Assembly (NCBI GenBank): GCA_025991245.1
Contig: BQMJ01000073.1
Location: 1-64,000 of the forward strand
Direction: 5' to 3'
Origin: Galdieria partita
Taxonomy: Eukaryota > Rhodophyta > Bangiophyceae > Galdieriales > Galdieriaceae
DNA: 64,000 bases
Each line of letters starts with the position of its first letter. The first letter of the stretch is position 1. Positions 13,290 to 24,400 of this stretch are shown piece after piece. The notes under the pieces are model-generated. The model worked only from the letters and a program-made list of their open reading frames with translations. It did no database searches and was not told the DNA's origin. The position numbers and the translations under genes were made by a program.

Positions 13290-13680
13290 AACCGACAAAT
13301 AAAGGAACTGGTTGTTTGAAAAAGACAAGAATCAACACAGAATATACTTTGAGTGCTACAAAAGACCTTGATGAGTGTGCCACAAAAGAAGATTCATAGC
13401 AGTAATTCACAAGGCTTTGCTTTGTAGTATACTTGGACTTGAAAAACCAAGTTACACTACAAGACTATATAGGGAACAGGGGTTCGAACTTGAAACAATT
13501 GGCAGCTTTTTGTGCCGACTTTTCTTTTTATAGTACTCTACATAATAAGAAACGCCTATAAATTTACCAGAAAATGAAGAGCGACAGTTTTCAACAAGGA
13601 TCCAAGTTGAGGTACGTTCAACGTGAACTTGGACTCAAGACAAGTATTTTTCAAGCTTTATGGAACTCAAGTTTCAAGTC
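13290..13680 (+). repeat. Dispersed subtelomeric repeat, copy B
   Basis: Shorter, diverged relative of copy A (11035-11645). Alignable words in order: AATCAACACAGAATATA, TACAAAAGACCTTGATGA, a GACTTGAAAAACCAAGTT stretch, AAGACTATATAGGGA and TTTGTGCCGACTTTTC. The 5' portion that carries the MYKLCS frame in copies A and C is not seen here. Confidence 0.6.
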
Positions 13681-14690
13681 ACTGAAAGTTTACGACCAAT
13701 ACTAGCAGGTCGTGGATGGCAAAGTTTGGTCTCGAAGAGTTTCACGTTGAAACCCACTGCTGATGCTTTAGGCATTATTGTCGAAATTTATCGTTTTGCT
13801 TCGAGGCAGTATCATTCCATTGAAGCGGAATTATTTTACTTTCACTGACTCTTGAATCTTTACACATCACAATGCTACTCTCCAACAAAATGAATTGAGT
13901 CAATACGTAGCTTCTTTTGTGCTTCGATTCTATGCTTGAATCGTTCTTGTGATTCAAAACTCATCTGTCTATGGTCACAATTCTACTATATTTGTATCTG
14001 TTCGGGCAAGTATATCGAACGAATTTGAGTCGAAACCCAATTCTTATTTATAAGGATGTTTCGAATCCATTTTAAATAGAATAACCTTTACAATTGTCGA
14101 TTGCAAAATTCATTCGAGTTGAATCATTTCTGCAAGCTCCAAGATACTATAATTATTTCCAGTTGATGACATTAAAATGGCTATGATGAAGATAATGATG
14201 GCTATTACACTGGTAGTCTTCTTGAATTCCCCAAAAATGAACTTTGAGTCTTAGTTGAAACTTTGAGTATCTTTTTATCTATTCTCAACAGGGTTCAACT
14301 TAGAATCACTTTGTCGGCTTCTCAATATGTACTCTTATGAAATAACTGTCTTGTTCAATTTTGACTTTTTAAAAATAATTGAATTAAGTGGCTTCTCCTT
14401 GTATAGTATGATTATCTCTATTATGCACTTCTTGGCCCTTTTTTTGTTGTTACTTTTTGCAACTTTTCACTATTCGAGTAATAAAAATGAATCTATTCTC
14501 TTTCTGTTCCATACTCTCTTACATACTGCCAAAGCTTCAAATTTTTACCAGAAAGTGTTTTAAGAGGAGAAGAGTGTTACTGACACGTGAAGTAGAATGA
14601 AAAGAAACGGTTGATTGATTGTCTTTTGAGAATACAAAGTCCTAAAAACCAACAACTTTCTTTAGAATTCTTGATCTTTCGAACAAAATT
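13681..14690. other. AT-rich intergenic, no gene seen
   Basis: Only short low-complexity open frames, for example a Phe/Leu-rich run at 14327-14563 that looks like chance. No motif was recognised. Confidence 0.45.
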
Positions 14691-14692
14691 TA

Positions 14693-15185
14693 TCAATCAA
14701 CCGAATAATTCAAGTAAATAATTTTTGAGTAGTATCTACTTGAACGAGTCATCTTTCTTTTACCATGCTCATTTCTTTGCAAACAATCTATACATATCAT
14801 GAATATCGATAAAACAACTGAAATGAAAGGATAGAGCATGTGTAATTGACCAAACTCAATGAATTGTGTTTTCAAATTCGGATTCAAACTATCTTCCAAA
14901 GCAGCTTTAAACATGGATATGTTCTCTAAGTTTGATATATTCTTGGACAATCTTGTTTTCTTATTTACCAAATGATCAATTTGGTTCAATTTATGGTTTT
15001 GCTGATCTTAAGAAAATAAACTTTTCCGTAACTATGTATATAGAACTCGTCCAGGTCAAAAGGTACCGATAATATTATGACTACTACAAAATTATCCTCT
15101 TTTACATTGTTTTTATCTAAAGAACCAAGAATTCGCAAAGTTATGGTAGTTGTTTCCAAACAATCTCCCTTTATCGATCGTAATC
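14693..15185 (-). CDS. Possible small membrane protein, unrecognised (exons uncertain)
   Basis: Two adjacent minus-strand open stretches look protein-like. The upstream one (about 15185-15005) reads GDCLETTTITLRILG..., then VVVIILSVPFDLDEF. The downstream one (14989-14693) has a polar, possibly coiled-coil segment (LNQIDHLVNKKTRLSKNI), a strong membrane segment (LYPFISVVLSIFMICI) and a basic tail, then a stop. A small intron could join them, but I cannot fix its ends, and no start codon is certain. Plus-strand frames are also open over 15077-15210, so strand choice is not secure. The family is not recognised. Confidence 0.3.
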
Positions 15186-15300
15186 AACCTCTCCCTCGAC
15201 AATGTTTCTGCAGATAAATCTCTTTTGAACTCTGGAGTAATCAACCATAAGGTTCAAACCTAGTGGCTACAAAGTTACGACCAAAACAACCCAGGTTTAA

Positions 15301-15856
15301 ATAGTATCAACCTTTTTAAGTTGCAAGGCTAGTAGAGATATTGAAAGAGTGTTTGGAGACAATGCTGGATTGTTGGAACAACCGGAACCACCTTCTGATT
15401 TGTTGAGCAATTCGTTTGTAGATTTATTAAGACGTATCCCACTTGAAGAAACTGAAAGGAATAGTGGAATGATAGAAAGAAGAAATACTCGTCCAAGTAT
15501 GGATATGCAAATGGAAGATACGAGAGGAGAATCAACTATTTCTGCTCCGAGCTCAGTACAACAAGTTTCTTTTAACGCTGGAAGAGAGCAAACACCCATG
15601 CCAGCAGTGAATATTGGACAAAGTATGTATGCACCAACACAATCCTTTGTAGACTTTGAAAAAGTTCTTAATCGAAAATGCATTGATTCCTGAAGAGTAT
15701 GCTGGTCGATATGCGACACTGTTGCATAGCGTTGTTGGAAATAATCGAAGCAAGGTCGATGAAAAACGACTGAGAATCATTCGAGTACACGAAGATCATC
15801 TCTTCTATATACTAGCAGCATTAAGAGTTGATGAATTTGCGAACAACAGTCAATAA
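15301..15856 (+). CDS. Unrecognised protein, SAM-like helical end; reading frame broken once
   Basis: The plus frame is open from just after a stop at 15298 and reads SRDIERVFGDNAGLLEQPEPP, then a polar Ser/Thr/Met-rich linker to VDFEK at about 15663. There the continuation that looks coding (FLIENALIPEEYAGRYATLL to VDEFANNSQ, stop at 15856) lies in another frame. Removing one A from the A5 run at about 15658-15662 would join the frames as DFEKFLIENALIPEEYAG. The helical end loosely resembles a SAM-type domain (weak). No ATG is seen at the 5' end, so an upstream exon is likely. It could be an assembly error, a pseudogene or a +1 shift; a 16-nt intron would also fit but is far shorter than others here. 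Confidence 0.45.
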
Positions 15857-16610
15857 CTTTGATACTTTACTTTTTGGTGAATCGAACTCTACAATTCGTT
15901 GTTCATTACTTGTCGGAAGCCAATGTTGAGTAATCTTGAAACGTTATCGTTTTAAATTTTGCATCATTCAAACACTAGTAAAATTATCGTTCTTTCCTCC
16001 TATACAAAAAGAATCTACAGAAACACTGTAAAGAACAATCAGTCAGCAAATGTACAGCAGACAGTATACTCTTCTTTGCAGACGACAATGAAATTATAAC
16101 ATTACTTACAAATAGTTCATTTTCACAGAAGACCCATGACTCCTCGACATGTATTATCGTAGAAATTTGAGACTGCAAAAAATGAAGTACTTGAACCAGT
16201 ATCTTACACGAAAAGAAATATATTGGAGTCACTTCTTTGTCATCAGAGGTGGTCAGTGCTTGGCCTTTGTAAGAGTTGGACATTCTTTCTTGTTACCAAA
16301 GTTGACAAGGGTGGATACGTAAGCAATCAGCTGACAAACAAGATGAATCCTTTTCATTTGCAAAAATGTTCATTAAAACTTGAACAACGAATGCTTTATT
16401 TGATGTAATGAGTATCCTATGAATTTCCAATTGTGCACTGAAAATGATCCAATATAAGCAACGTTACAGAACTTTGCAACACTCATGCTTGAAACTATTT
16501 CATACATTTGTTGGATTGTTCAACAAAGCTATCAGATTGAAAGATATAAATTAAAGAATATCAAACTTTAAGAAAACTATTTTAGCTATGGCTCATTTGG
16601 AAAATCACAG
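15857..16610. other. Intergenic, no gene seen
   Basis: Separates the SAM-like gene from the NTPase gene on the opposite strand. Short open frames on both strands have no recognisable content. Confidence 0.5.
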
Positions 16611-18760
16611 TTACAAATTCAGCCAATCAGGTGACCATTCAATAAAGTCGATAAACGACAGATTAACATCCACTTTCTTCTGAGATTTGTAAGGCGAAAC
16701 ATATAAAAAACGAACTCTGTCCGAGCAATCTATACCGTTCGGATCTCTCACTACTACTCTTGAAAGTTCTGAAGCAACTCTCTTCCTTCGAGAATTTCCC
16801 ATCTTCAAGTCTACTCGTTCAACTTGTAATTCAACTTGATAACCTCGAGAGCCGGGCTTTATACCTCGAATAGCATTCAAAAGTTGTGAAATACGACACT
16901 CACTTCCTTCAAAATCGTGTTCAATACCAGAGCTACCGTAATTATGATCTGAAAACGAAGATATCGATAATTGGGAAAAAGAAAACATATAAACCATTCT
17001 TCGGCAAGTTTTTGTAATAGATAAAATCCCATCGAGCAAAGTTTGATGGCATATATAACCACAACCCATCTGTCATCCAATCAATCATAGGGTCAATCAA
17101 AGTACCATCGAAATATCGAAGATCACCTCTATTGAGCGAAAACGAATACTTCAGTTGATATCCTGGACACCATCCTGTTAGAGTAGGCTTTGATAAAGAA
17201 CATATATTTAAAAATAACTTTTCATATAAACTTCCCTTCGATGCTCCTGTGCTTTTGCGATATTGATCTATCATATGTCCCAGTTTACTCTTAGTATACT
17301 TTAACCAAGAATCCAATATGACATCTCTTGCTGGAAGATTGTAAAACCTTAAAGTTCCGTCTTCCAGAACAACAACAAGACCCTTGTCACGATATGCAGT
17401 TTTCAAGATAAAATTTTGCCTTTTTGTTCTTGGAAAGAGTAGAGCTGATAATGCTTCGAAGAAAGATTCACGATCTCGTTCATTCAAACTTTCAATGTAA
17501 TTAAAATGTTTTCGACTTGCTTCACTGACAAAGCCCGAAACATAAATTTCTATCAATTTCTTAAAGTCATAGGATGAATGCTTTCTGGTCAAATCAATAA
17601 GATCTTGAATTTGTCTGGGTACTTTTCCCGTATATGACATGACAGCTTCACGATTCTCTGTCAGTAAAGCAGGATACTCAGGTTGCTTCTCACACTCTGC
17701 AAATTCTTCGTCACTTAAAGGTTCAATGTATCGAAGATAACGAAATACACCACCATTTGGAAGTGAATCTTCAAATGTGTGATGTTGGCTACCAGCTAGA
17801 ACAACTCCACAAGGAGCCTATGAAGACTACAATGAGAAAAAACGATATTGAAGAATAATATCAAGCAAAGACTACCATTGGAAGATTCGACACTCTACTA
17901 TAATAGCCAAGAAAATGACACAATTTATGGAGAGGTTTCTCAGTAAATGTAGATGTATACTCCCTCATAATATTTCTAAAAATTTCATTATGCTCATCCA
18001 TAATAAGCAAATTTGGAGACCTCACAACAATTCGAATGCAACCTCTGACAGTCTCTGCCAACGTCATGCTTTCCTTTGTTATTCCCAAGTTCACCAAATC
18101 CAACAAAGTCATTCCCTGAATATTGACACCTTCAACAAACTCCTCAGAAGGATATTTCCAGCCGAAATGTTCCAATCTGTCTTTGTCGAGGTATTTGATC
18201 ATCGAAAGATAAAGCTTAGCCATAGCACCTTCGTCAGGATATTTTTCACATAAAACACTTGTTCCTCCAAAATATTGAACAATCCAACCTAAATAAAGTC
18301 CAAAAATGGCAAACAAATAGAGTTCAACACTCTTTCCTAAACCACTAGCGCTTGAAACAACTTGAATGTTCACTCCACCACTGCTAGGGTTTGACATAGC
18401 TTTCACAAGCTGATTCCACCTTTCTAAAGTCAAATTTCTCAATAATATTCTTCCGGGAAAGATTATCTGTTCAAATATTTCGGTTTCAACAGTTCAGAAA
18501 CGTCTGAAACGATCTCGATAGGGACACTTCTATATATCAAGGGATAGTCCACCAACCACTAGTTGGCAAACCCAGCCACATCTATAATACTTCCTTCTCT
18601 AAATAACTCTTGTAGAGTAACAGTATTTTCCTAAAACAAGAAAGGTTGTCAGCGAGGCATTTCGGAAGAAGTTCATAAACTCACCACTGTACATTTTGCA
18701 GTCTCCCAATCCAAAATGTTGTGATTGGTTACGTAATTCTTTCCTCTCTTAAAGAATATT
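16611..18760 (-). CDS. Crinkler/RHS-like P-loop NTPase, 5' part damaged
   Basis: A minus-strand gene made of several open stretches separated by intron-sized gaps. Visible parts, N to C: a segment with ILDWETAKCTVENTVTLQEL, a P-loop (SASGLGKS), an aromatic-rich spacer, a Walker B-like strand (LLIMDEH), a sensor-like VVLAGSQHHTFED, then a helical region with STGASKGSLYEKL and a beta-rich C-terminus (SRGYQVELQVERVDLK). This order fits the Crinkler/retrotransposon-hot-spot class of eukaryotic effector-like NTPases, often expanded near telomeres; the assignment is inference from motifs. The 3' two thirds look whole. The 5' part shows about one break and no secure start, so it may be a recent fossil. 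Confidence 0.5.
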
Positions 18761-18854
18761 TATATCGATGGACGATACTGAGAATAAAAAGCAATTGAAT
18801 ACAATATGACATTATGGAAAACTTGGAGAATTGTATCTCTTGGTTTATCACTGT

Positions 18855-19690
18855 AGCAACTTCATACATTCCTACAAAACTTGTTTGCAATCGTTTTGTA
18901 AAAACGAGCTGAGTTGTATTTGATGTTATTGACGTTTGCAATGACTTTTAGGAAAATCAAGTCAATACAAAGCAGTTGAAGAACTTCATTTGTGATTTCT
19001 AGAGACTTGGGAATTTTGATGAAATGAACCTGTCAAGGGAGTTTGTTCATCATTCTGAATGATGAATATTGAAACATCTTGGCTTCGAAGAGGTCTCTTA
19101 TTATTTGAATAGTTCCAAAAAGTAAACTTGCCTCTGCAATTTGAGAAATACAACTTCCTTTAACTGGAATAACACTTTGAATCATTATGCTGAGTAGCTG
19201 TACACATGCTATAATTGACTTTCGAATGCGACTTCTTTCTTGCAGCAAGTAACGAAAGTTTGCAAGCTGTAATATATTTGTATGTTCCATTGCTTCTTTC
19301 ATATATGAAGGAAAATTTGAACTAAACGATAACTTTACACGATATCACTTTGAGTAGCTGAGGTATTTTCAGCCTGTCGTTCAAAGTTCATACATATTCG
19401 ACAATGTTCGATTAGATGAGTGAAGTATCCAAAAGCATAGATGTAAAAAGTAGACAAATTGTCAGCCTTCAAAGGAAGCGACTGAGTTGAACTGAATCTT
19501 TCTCTTGTCTGTATTGGACAGTATCTTTGATATCTGATACAGCGAATTCTTTTGTGGACAGTTGAATTTTTTCAATCGAATGAAGGTTCACATAGTCTGT
19601 TTGTTCGATAAACAATGGAATAGTAAACAAGAGGAAAGCAAGTGCTCGAGTGTCAAAGTTTCTAGATTCTCCTTATCGAAAGAGCTGTTG
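18855..19690 (-). pseudogene. Remnant of an unrecognised minus-strand gene
   Basis: Several minus-strand stretches have convincing amino-acid composition but do not join cleanly. About 19675-19490 contains FDTRALAFLLFTIPLFIEQ and KIQLSTKEFAVSDIKDTVQY. About 19500-19345 contains TFYIYAFGYFTHLIEHCRIC. 19302-19033 contains MKEAMEHTNILQLANFRYLL and SLLFGTIQIIRDLFEAKMF. About 19010-18855 contains KIPKSLEITNEVLQLLCIDL. The helical, Leu-rich character suggests an alpha-solenoid or similar. Frame changes occur between pieces with no good splice sites, so a decayed gene is more likely than an intact one. The family is not recognised. Confidence 0.35.
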
Positions 19691-19824
19691 ATTTTTGTTG
19701 ATCAAGTTATTGAATGAAATTATGGTACTATAAAATATGTGTAAGGTTGAAATCACTTCAAATATTTTTTCTCTTAGCAGCTCCATCTTAATATTCCATA
19801 TGAAACAAATAAACACTAGATTTC

Positions 19825-20400
19825 TTGTTTCACTTCCAAAGTATGTGCAATCTTCAGATGCCCTCCTCAAGTAACTTTAGCAAAGAATCACACATTGTTG
19901 CTTCAAAGACTTTTATGTACAAGCTCTGCTCAAATGAGTTTTCGAAGGCGGGTTTCACTTTGGATTTTCGGAGTTTAGTTGCTAGGGCACTCTATTCTCT
20001 CCCGTTGAATAATAGACACTCACTAAACATAAGTGACACACAAGTAACGGATCGGGTTCTGTGAAAAATACAGGAAGCAACTCAGAAGCACTTTGAACAA
20101 TTGCTAACAAAAACTCTTGATGATTGTTGCAGAAGAGAAGATCCTCAACAACAGTTCACAAGATAACACTCGGTGGTAGAATTCTACTCGGACACCAAGC
20201 AAACCTTGTATAGAGTTTATTGAAAATGAACGACAATTTGAAGCCTCATAATGTGTGCTGTTCCGCAACCAGAATAATTCCCAACATGGATCAAAGTTTG
20301 TATGCGACATGAACTTGCATTGACGGGTCCAGCTTAAGGAGTGCTTTCAAGTCGACGGATAATCCACATTCGAGAAGTATTGGTATTTCAACAGTACAAG
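19825..20400 (+). repeat. Dispersed subtelomeric repeat, copy C
   Basis: Collinear with copy A (11035-11645) from CCTCCTCAAGTAA.TTTAGCAAA through a TGTACAAGCTCTG core to TTGGTATTTCAACAGTAC. The plus frame at 19825-20064 keeps words also found in copy A: SSNFSK, ASK, MYKLCS..FSK and VA. The retained phrase hints that the repeat derives from a coding sequence. It sits next to the gene remnants at 16.6-19.7 kb. Confidence 0.7.
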
Positions 20401-21044
20401 AAATAGTTTTATCGCTTTCAAAAAATATTTAGAAATGCCATCTTATTGCTGTTTTTATCCATATTGGTATGCTATCAGAGAAATATTCGAAAGGTTGAAT
20501 TCTTTTGTAAAGTCAATTTTCCTCATCTTCCATCATTTTTGGATTATTTTATCAAATAATTCTTAAACGAGCTTCGTAGAATATTTGTACAAGTTCATTG
20601 TAGTTTACATTAGTTGTGTAGTGTTACCAATTTAGTTTCTTTGGTTTTATGTAGAAAGAACTAGTGCCTTTCTTTGCTTTTCTTTTACTCTTGTTTCGTA
20701 TCAAAGATAAATGTATAGCTGTGTTCAAAGCCTTGTTTAACGTTGCAAAGTCCATTATTATTATTATTATAATTATTGTCCACATCGATGTTTCATTTAT
20801 GTGATTGAGACAAAAGATAGGAATAAAAGGCAAACTTTGTCCACTATTATGAAGTAACACACCGTAACAAAAGATGATGAGAATCTGTTTAGTTCTAAAA
20901 AAGATTCTAGTTGATCTACTTGTAGAAATTCTAAGACTGATAAATATATTCTGGAGAAAAATGAGCTAGTTTTAAGACAATGTGGTCTCTAAATATCTGA
21001 ACGTGTAATTCAGGTATGCAAAAAAGTCGTCTCTTAGAAACTTT
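20401..21044. other. Intergenic with a short TTA microsatellite
   Basis: No gene seen. A TTA/ATT run of about 28 bases lies at 20752-20780. This stretch marks the change from the repeat-rich chromosome end to dense single-copy genes. Confidence 0.55.
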
Positions 21045-21477
21045 CTACGTGTTCTTTTGACCTGTTCCTAAGAAAGTGAACTCAAATGAGTCCTGCGCAA
21101 GTCTGTTAATCTGTACTAGCTGAGAAATCAGTATATTCCCAATACTAGAAGCCAATGAGGAACTACTTATGTACATTGTTTCATCCAGCCTCTCATAAGG
21201 AGAACATGATTGATCTAGAGGAATTTCAAGTCGGAGGATACTTTTGGTCACTCTGACTTTATCAAGAACAACATTGTAAAGAATAGCGTATCCAGTTACC
21301 GAGTCATGTTCTATTGACTTTTATTTCAAGACGACTTGTAAAGGTCCTGAAAATAATCCAAAGGCTGGTTTTCTTGTGTGCGACACTACAAAATATGTAA
21401 TAGCTCACATCACTTTTGAATAAAAGTTTCAAATAAAGAGAGATGCTTGAAAGTCCAGGGAAATTTTCAAGCGTCAT
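21045..21477 (-). CDS. Small unrecognised protein, about 113 aa, two exons
   Basis: Exon 2 (about 21315-21045) reads SIEHDSVTGYAILYNVVLDK to FEFTFLGTGQKNT and ends at a TAG. It needs an upstream exon. A start ATG at 21477 opens MTLENFPGLSSISLYLKLLF and reaches a GTGAGC donor after KSD; an acceptor about 90 nt later restores phase 0 into exon 2. That intron is longer than others here. The ATG overlaps the TGA of the upstream M16 protease gene (ATGA). The mixed alpha/beta fold with SSSSLASSIGNILISQLVQI faintly recalls small proteasome-assembly chaperones, but I do not claim that. Confidence 0.5.
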
Positions 21478-24400
21478 TGTGTGCTGTCGCACAAGTTACC
21501 AAAAAATGAGTCAAGGTCTTCTATTACAAGTGCTTTTCTATGTTCTTCTTCTTGCTCCAACAAACTTTCAATATCTTTCACATAAAGAGGATTCGTGACA
21601 ATTACTATCTTAGACACTTGGTCATGGAAAAAGTTGCAAAGATATCTTTTCATAGCACTTTCAACGCTAGTAATATTAACTTTTGCAACTGCAGCAAGCA
21701 ACTCATGTGTGAATTCTTCCGGCTTGGATAACCTTCGTAAGTTCCAATCCATGAAACTCTCTACCGCTTTGCCATTTACTGTTCCTTCTTTCTCAATAAT
21801 GGAATAGATCACTCCAGCCTTTGCTGCTTCCATACCGTGACTTTCTAGGGACCGATTTTTTTCTGCGAAATCTTGAAATATATTCTTAGCTGTTTGATAA
21901 GATAGGCAGAATTGTGAAGAACGATGCAACGAAAAATAAATCAAGCCTTCTTCAGGGTCACAACGCATTCCATATGAATACGCATATCCCATCCCGCGTA
22001 TGCCTTTCCATAGAGGTCCTTCCAACATAGTCAAATACTCAAATAGTACCTAAAAGTAACATTCAAAAAAATCAACAAAATCAAAAACTCTTCCTAGAGA
22101 GAATATCTTTACCATCAATACTGGAATATCTTCGTGCATAAAATTGTCCGGTCCCAACGCTGTTAGAAACATGAAAGAAGATTCAACAGCTTGTAAAGGC
22201 ACAATAACAGTTTCGTTATCATTCGATTTTTGTAGCCTTGTCTCTGCCGTAAAAGCAACACTGGAATCATTCTCTATCAGAGCTGTCTCATTGGTAGCTG
22301 TCTCCGATAAGAAGCCAAAGTACTTTTTCCACTCATCGCGAAGTGAGATATTCTGGTTATTTCTGTTTACCAGTTCAAGATCTGCAACAAGATGAAATTT
22401 CAGATTATGTGGTCTTAAAATGCTTTTTCGAAATGTTTCTAAATCAGCTTCTACTTGTTCTGGTGCTGTATCCAAACGATTTAAAACCCTCTAAAATCGA
22501 ACTGTAAGCAATAAAGAGAGCATTCTTTCTTGTTTCATCATACCTCCAAAAAGTGATACTGATAAAGTGAACAGGAGCTCGCCAAGTTACTCTTCTTCAA
22601 ATCAAAATTTAAGCAGGACGCAATGCAACGAGTAACTGCGGCACCACTGCGCCGTTTTCTCGAAATATTTTTAGAAAGTTTTGAAGCTATGGTCTTTAGA
22701 CGGTCTGCGGAGAAAACAGTTTGAAATAACAATTTGTACAACCATTGAATAGCTTGTGAATACTTGTGTGACTATTGAATCATTAAGTCGTATCCACTAA
22801 AGGACTATTCAATGAACACTCACTTCAAATTTTAACTCCAGAACCAGAACTTGAGGAAATTCTCCACAATCATACGCAGTGTGACCTCCACCAAATCCAA
22901 TGCTGGCTTCTGCAAAAATACTTTTGAGGTATTGTCAATGATGAAACATTATTCAGTCATATTACTAACCTTTCCTTCATTAAGTCGTCAACAATCTGTT
23001 GATGAGAAGTAACAGTGCCATCTGGCTCAACAACTGACGTCTCTAGAACGCTTGCAATGTACAGCACACAAAAACGTCTAAGATAAGGCTCCAAGTCCTG
23101 AGTGTTAAGAACTGCTCGTATTTCTATAAAAGAAGAGTGGACATGATCGACTTGTAATAGAAAAGGAAGAGGATCATCTGCATTCGACTGGGACAACCAC
23201 AGTTGTTGACATTCGGATTGGCTTTCCTGTTGTGTTTGTAAAGAAGCGACACTTCGATTTAACTACAATATGTTAAATATCAAAATTGTTCGTTGCTCCA
23301 CATAAGCATTACCTTTGGAACCTCCCGATAGGTAGAAATAGGGATAAGTACTATTTTCTGAGGATCTGGCACAGGAATGGATTCAATGACTTCCAGCGGA
23401 GGCCCTTTGTTATTTTTCTCATTAGCATTATCGAGAGACTTGCCAAACGCTTCCAAGTCATCTGGCGAGAAAGATCGACGACGTGCGTCAATACGCTTTT
23501 CTTCCTCTTCTCGAAGACGGTCACCTTCTGCAATACTCGGAATACTTTCCAAAATAATTGTCTTTCCTCTTATACAAACAAAATACTGCTTCAACACATC
23601 TAACCAAAATTCTTCACTCTTCTCATATAATAAATCCAACCTTTCCACTATATTCAAAGACTCCTTCAGAAAATCTGCATGAGAATGATATAAAAAGTGA
23701 ATAATAATTGGAAACGCCAAACTCTCCGGTGAATCCTCTAATGAAGACAAAAACTGAACCTTGGCTCGATGTACGAGTCCATGTAGCCTTTCCATATCCA
23801 AATAACCCTGATGACATAATGAATCCAAAACTTCGTCATATCGATAAAGAATATCATGAAAATGTTCTGGAGACGCATCTTCTGCTACAAAAATATGCGC
23901 TGTTTCCTATAAAACGATGCATAAACAATCCAAATATTATACAAGCATTTACCTTATTTTCCAATAATGAATAGTGGACTCCACTACAAAAAGGTTCCTC
24001 ACAATCAACCAAGGAAGCATGTAATGGACTTGAAGCGCCTCCAGTTAAGTAGCTGTGCAATACTTCTATTGCTGCAATGACTTCAAAATCATTCCAAGAA
24101 GGACCTCTCCATCCTAAATACAACGAACCACTAGATTCATCGTCTGCAGGAAATGTGATAGACAAAACTTCCTGAGTAACACATCCACTTCAGATTTATC
24201 ACGGTGTCTTGTGCTTGCTTACACTCTCTAAAGGTGGCATAGGAGGTATTGGATCTTTCCACGGCTTTTCAAAAGGGGTACCTAGCCAACCACGTTCTCG
24301 TCTCTTCTTTGTCATTTTGTCTTCTATAGTCTGTAAAGTAGAAAGCAACACTTCCGTGTCTACATTGCCAATAACAATGACACACAAGTTTTCCGGTCTG

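Noticed and set aside
11035-13680. LINE or DNA transposon
   Set aside because: No reverse transcriptase, endonuclease or transposase motif, no terminal repeats and no poly(A) tail were seen; only the repeat itself is supported.
14327-14563. Hydrophobic 78-residue open frame
   Set aside because: Phe/Leu-rich composition typical of AT-rich non-coding sequence, with no start context or conserved motif.
15297-15719. 140-residue minus-strand open frame
   Set aside because: Antisense shadow of the plus-strand SAM-like gene; the plus frame has the better protein character.
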